DNA from: Pseudomonadota bacterium
Lineage (GTDB): Bacteria > Pseudomonadota > Alphaproteobacteria > UBA9655
Length of the DNA stretch: 8,630 nt
Direction of reading: 5' to 3'
Assembly (NCBI GenBank): GCA_021809225.1
Contig: JAKBAL010000065.1
Coordinates: 1-8,630, forward strand
In this document: in pieces, positions 6,265-8,630 of the stretch
How the letters are laid out: each line of letters begins with the position of its first letter
How positions within the stretch are numbered: position 1 is the stretch's first letter
Notes under the pieces: model-generated
What the model was told of the DNA's origin: nothing
Database searches by the model: none
What the model saw: only the letters and a program-made list of their open reading frames with translations
Made by a program: the position numbers and the translations under genes

Positions 6265-8206
6265 ATCTGTTCTTATTGCGAATCGAGGGGAAATTGCCTG
6301 CCGTATTATACGAACTGCCCGGTGTTTGGGTATTCAAACTGTTGCCATTTATTCACAAGTGGATGCGGCTTCTCTTGCGGTGCAAATGGCGGATAAAGCC
6401 TATGCTATTGGTCCACCGGCCGCGTCTGAAAGTTATTTAAATATTACAAAAATTATAGCTATTGCCAAGACAGCAAAAGTAGATGCTATTCATCCAGGCT
6501 ATGGTTTTTTAGCAGAAAATGTAACTTTTGCTAAAGCCTGCCGTGAGGCTGGCTTTATCTTTATAGGTCCTTCTCTTGAAGCTCTTCAAAAAATGGGATC
6601 CAAAAGTGAGGCGAAAGCCATAGCCCGAAAAAGTGGAATTCCTTCTATTCCTGGTTACGAAAAAGACCAAAACAACCTTTCTGAGGAAGCGGATCGAATA
6701 GGGTATCCCTTAATGATTAAGGCTGTGCTGGGAGGAGGGGGAAAAGGATTACGACGGGTAAATGCACAAGCCGAGTTTCAAGACGCTCTTGAAACTTGTC
6801 AACGTGAAGCTTTGTCATTTTTTGGAAGCGCCGACGTTCTTTTAGAAAAGTATATTCCTTCTGCTCGTCATATCGAGGTGCAAATTTTTGGGGATACTCA
6901 TGGAAACATCGTTCATCTTTTTGAGCGAGATTGTTCTCTGCAAAGGCATCATCAAAAAGTTGTTGAAGAAACTCCTTCCTTGCTATCGATTGATTTAAAA
7001 GAGGATCTTTGTCATGCAGCCTGCAAACTTGGACATTTCATTCGTTATGAGGGGGCAGGAACAGTTGAATTTTTGGTAGATGAAGAGGGCAAGTTTTACT
7101 TTATGGAAATGAATACCCGCCTGCAAGTTGAGCATCCGATTACCGAGTCCATTACGAATCTTGATCTTGTCGAATGGCAGTTTCAGGTTGCTTCGGGTCA
7201 AAAACTCCCCCTTTTTCAAGAGGAGATTCACCAGCAAGGTCATGCCCTTGAATTGCGTCTCTATGCAGAAGATCCTCATTGTCATTTTAAGCCTGTTACA
7301 GGACGTATCTGGAGTTACCAAACTCCAGAAAATGTCCGAATTGATTCAGGAATTCATCCCATTGATACCATTACTCCCTATTATGATTCTCTTTTGGCCA
7401 AGCTTATTGTCAAAGGAGAAAATCGCCTTGAGGCCCTACAAAAAGCTCATTTTGCTTTGAATACCTGGAAAATTCTTGGTCTTAAAACAAATTTGCTATT
7501 CTTAAAAAATCTTCTTGAAGAGAAATCGATACTGAACAATCATTTTGATAGAGAATATATTGATCATCATCTTGAAAAACTTGCTCCGCAAAAAGATATT
7601 CCGGCAAGGTTGTTTGATGCAGCATCACTTATCAAAGTTCTGTCTGAATTAAAAGATGATCCCTCTCCCTGGGCAGAAAGGCGAAACTGGCGTTTGGAAG
7701 GATATGCACCTCTTTCTTTGACATGGGTTTGTGAAGAAATTCAAAAAACGGTTTTTCTCACTTATTCCCCTAAGGGATGGATGGATGAGTCTTTAGAGCT
7801 TTTTGAAGGGTCACTTTCTGATCAGACACTTAGTTTTCCCGATCTTATTCTTCCCTACTGGAAGAGAGGAGAAGTGATCTCTCTCTTTTACCAAGGAGAA
7901 AATTATAATTTTACTCCTCACTCCTCACTTTTTATAAAACCTCCTCTGTCGAACCAGGCGTCCTCTTTAAAAGCACCCTTAACAGGAAGAGTCGCTCTTA
8001 TCCTTGTGACAACAGATGAAATAGTTTCAGAACATCAACCTCTCCTTATTCTCGAAGCCATGAAAATGGAGCACATGATTATTTCTCCTCAAAAAGGAAA
8101 AATTAAGAATATTTTTTATAAAATAGGGGATGTTGTAGAAGAAGGTGCCGATGTCATCGACATTGAACAAGAGGGAGAAGACGATGAGCTTGCCAAAACA
8201 TGTTAA
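6257..8206 (+). CDS. liuD: 3-Methylcrotonyl-CoA carboxylase alpha (biotin carboxylase/BCCP) subunit
   Basis: A 649-residue ATP-dependent biotin carboxylase with a C-terminal biotin carrier; it charges biotin with bicarbonate for LiuB. The N-terminal domain starts IANRGEIACRII (7-18) and includes IHPGYGFLAEN (78-88). The ATP-grasp region has the glycine loop GGGGKGLRRV (159-168), HHQKVVEE (231-238, K234), E271, and EMNTRLQVEHP (284-294, with R288 and E292). The C-terminal biotin-carboxylase part has LELRLYAEDP (331-340, R334). A linker/BT region follows to about 560. The carrier domain spans about 570-638, with biotinylation motif EAMKMEH (600-606) and target lysine K603. Its APLTGRV entry differs from the common APMPGKV. 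The ATG overlaps the end of liuC by 8 nt, and the acidic tail EGEDDELAKTC lies partly in a 23-nt overlap with liuE. Length fits the family (about 650-670). Confidence 0.96.
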   Translation: MIKSVLIANRGEIACRIIRTARCLGIQTVAIYSQVDAASLAVQMADKAYAIGPPAASESYLNITKIIAIAKTAKVDAIHPGYGFLAENVTFAKACREAGFIFIGPSLEALQKMGSKSEAKAIARKSGIPSIPGYEKDQNNLSEEADRIGYPLMIKAVLGGGGKGLRRVNAQAEFQDALETCQREALSFFGSADVLLEKYIPSARHIEVQIFGDTHGNIVHLFERDCSLQRHHQKVVEETPSLLSIDLKEDLCHAACKLGHFIRYEGAGTVEFLVDEEGKFYFMEMNTRLQVEHPITESITNLDLVEWQFQVASGQKLPLFQEEIHQQGHALELRLYAEDPHCHFKPVTGRIWSYQTPENVRIDSGIHPIDTITPYYDSLLAKLIVKGENRLEALQKAHFALNTWKILGLKTNLLFLKNLLEEKSILNNHFDREYIDHHLEKLAPQKDIPARLFDAASLIKVLSELKDDPSPWAERRNWRLEGYAPLSLTWVCEEIQKTVFLTYSPKGWMDESLELFEGSLSDQTLSFPDLILPYWKRGEVISLFYQGENYNFTPHSSLFIKPPLSNQASSLKAPLTGRVALILVTTDEIVSEHQPLLILEAMKMEHMIISPQKGKIKNIFYKIGDVVEEGADVIDIEQEGEDDELAKTC

Positions 8207-8630
8207 AATTGTTGAGGTGGGGCCCCGTGATGGCCTACAAGCCGAAAAAATAATCCTTCCTGTTGAGATACGTATACAATTTATTGATCTCCTCTCTGAA
8301 ACAGGATTACAAGCCATTGAAGTGGGCAGCTTTGTGTCACCCTTATGGGTTCCTCAACTTGCGGAAAGTGGTGCCGTCTATCAGGGCATTACCAAAAAAG
8401 AAAATGTTGATTATTCTCTTTTGGTTCCAAATCAAAAAGGGTATGAAATCGCACTTGAAAATAACGTTAAGTCTATTGCTGTTTTTACAACAGCTTCAGA
8501 AACGTTCTGCCATAAAAATATGAATGTTTCCTTTGAAGAAAGCATAGATCGTTTTCGTAAATTTATCCCAGAAGCTAAGGCTAAAGGGATGCGTGTCAGG
8601 GGGTATATATCTTGCGCTATCAGTTGTCCG
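8184..8630 (+). CDS. liuE: Hydroxymethylglutaryl-CoA lyase, 3'-truncated by the window
   Basis: The frame from ATG 8184 stays open to the window end (149 residues, about half of the usual ~300). An AGGGA-type Shine-Dalgarno sequence lies at 8172-8176, and the start overlaps liuD by 23 nt. The product cleaves HMG-CoA to acetyl-CoA and acetoacetate, the last leucine step. Recognisable TIM-barrel landmarks are VEVGPRDGLQ (10-19, with R15 and D16 at the catalytic/metal positions), IEVGSFVSPLWVPQ (45-58), VPNQKGYE (81-88), VFTTASETF (100-108) and VRGYISCAISCP (138-149). Several usually conserved residues differ: GLQNE is GLQAE, SPKWVPQM is SPLWVPQL, NINCS is NMNVS, and SCxxGCP is SCAISCP. The active-site cysteine motif of the C-terminal half is beyond the window. 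Fifth gene in the canonical liuABCDE order. Confidence 0.93.
   Translation, partial: MSLPKHVKIVEVGPRDGLQAEKIILPVEIRIQFIDLLSETGLQAIEVGSFVSPLWVPQLAESGAVYQGITKKENVDYSLLVPNQKGYEIALENNVKSIAVFTTASETFCHKNMNVSFEESIDRFRKFIPEAKAKGMRVRGYISCAISCP

Noticed and set aside
6995..7321. 108-residue minus-strand ORF inside liuD
   Set aside because: It is antisense to the conserved biotin-carboxylase domain and has no motif or ribosome binding site supporting it.
8263..8523. 86-residue plus-strand ORF near the window end
   Set aside because: It overlaps the HMG-CoA lyase frame, which has clear family motifs; this is its out-of-frame shadow.

Overview
The window looks like bacterial chromosome from a fairly AT-rich proteobacterium. 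Protein similarity recalled from memory points to Alphaproteobacteria, possibly a host-associated lineage with low GC such as the Holosporales. That placement is inference and was not tested. No tRNA, rRNA, CRISPR array or insertion sequence was recognised.

Left part (1-925): the 3' part of a kinase-fold gene is open through the window edge and so is 5'-truncated. It is followed by a 106-bp gap that contains an 80-bp block bounded by near-perfect 10-bp inverted repeats. The kinase gene is visibly poorer in GC than the rest: two sampled 60-base rows give 28-30 %, against 43 % and 55 % for two rows in the operon to the right. It may therefore be accessory DNA.

Middle (926-2549): a complete trkH-type K+ transporter subunit lies on the minus strand, convergent with the kinase gene. 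It is divergent from the operon to its right. The 172-bp divergent intergenic region holds a good extended -10 promoter candidate for trkH, a 10-bp direct repeat with 21-bp periodicity, and a small inverted repeat ahead of the operon.

Right part (2550-8630): a leucine/isovalerate catabolic operon in the order liuA-liuB-liuC-liuD-liuE: isovaleryl-CoA dehydrogenase, methylcrotonyl-CoA carboxylase beta subunit, methylglutaconyl-CoA hydratase, methylcrotonyl-CoA carboxylase alpha (biotin) subunit, and HMG-CoA lyase, which is cut by the window end. The enzymes act in sequence: isovaleryl-CoA to 3-methylcrotonyl-CoA, to 3-methylglutaconyl-CoA, to HMG-CoA, to acetyl-CoA plus acetoacetate. From liuB onward the genes are tightly coupled: a 10-nt gap, then overlaps of 8 nt and 23 nt.

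The one break in this tight packing is a 153-bp stretch between liuA and liuB. It carries its own Shine-Dalgarno sequence and a 51-codon reading frame, and it also carries what looks like a more natural protein in a neighbouring frame. It may be a small undescribed operon gene with a one-base frameshift. No wholly new system was evident. The best leads are this small ORF, the 80-bp element and the unassigned kinase.
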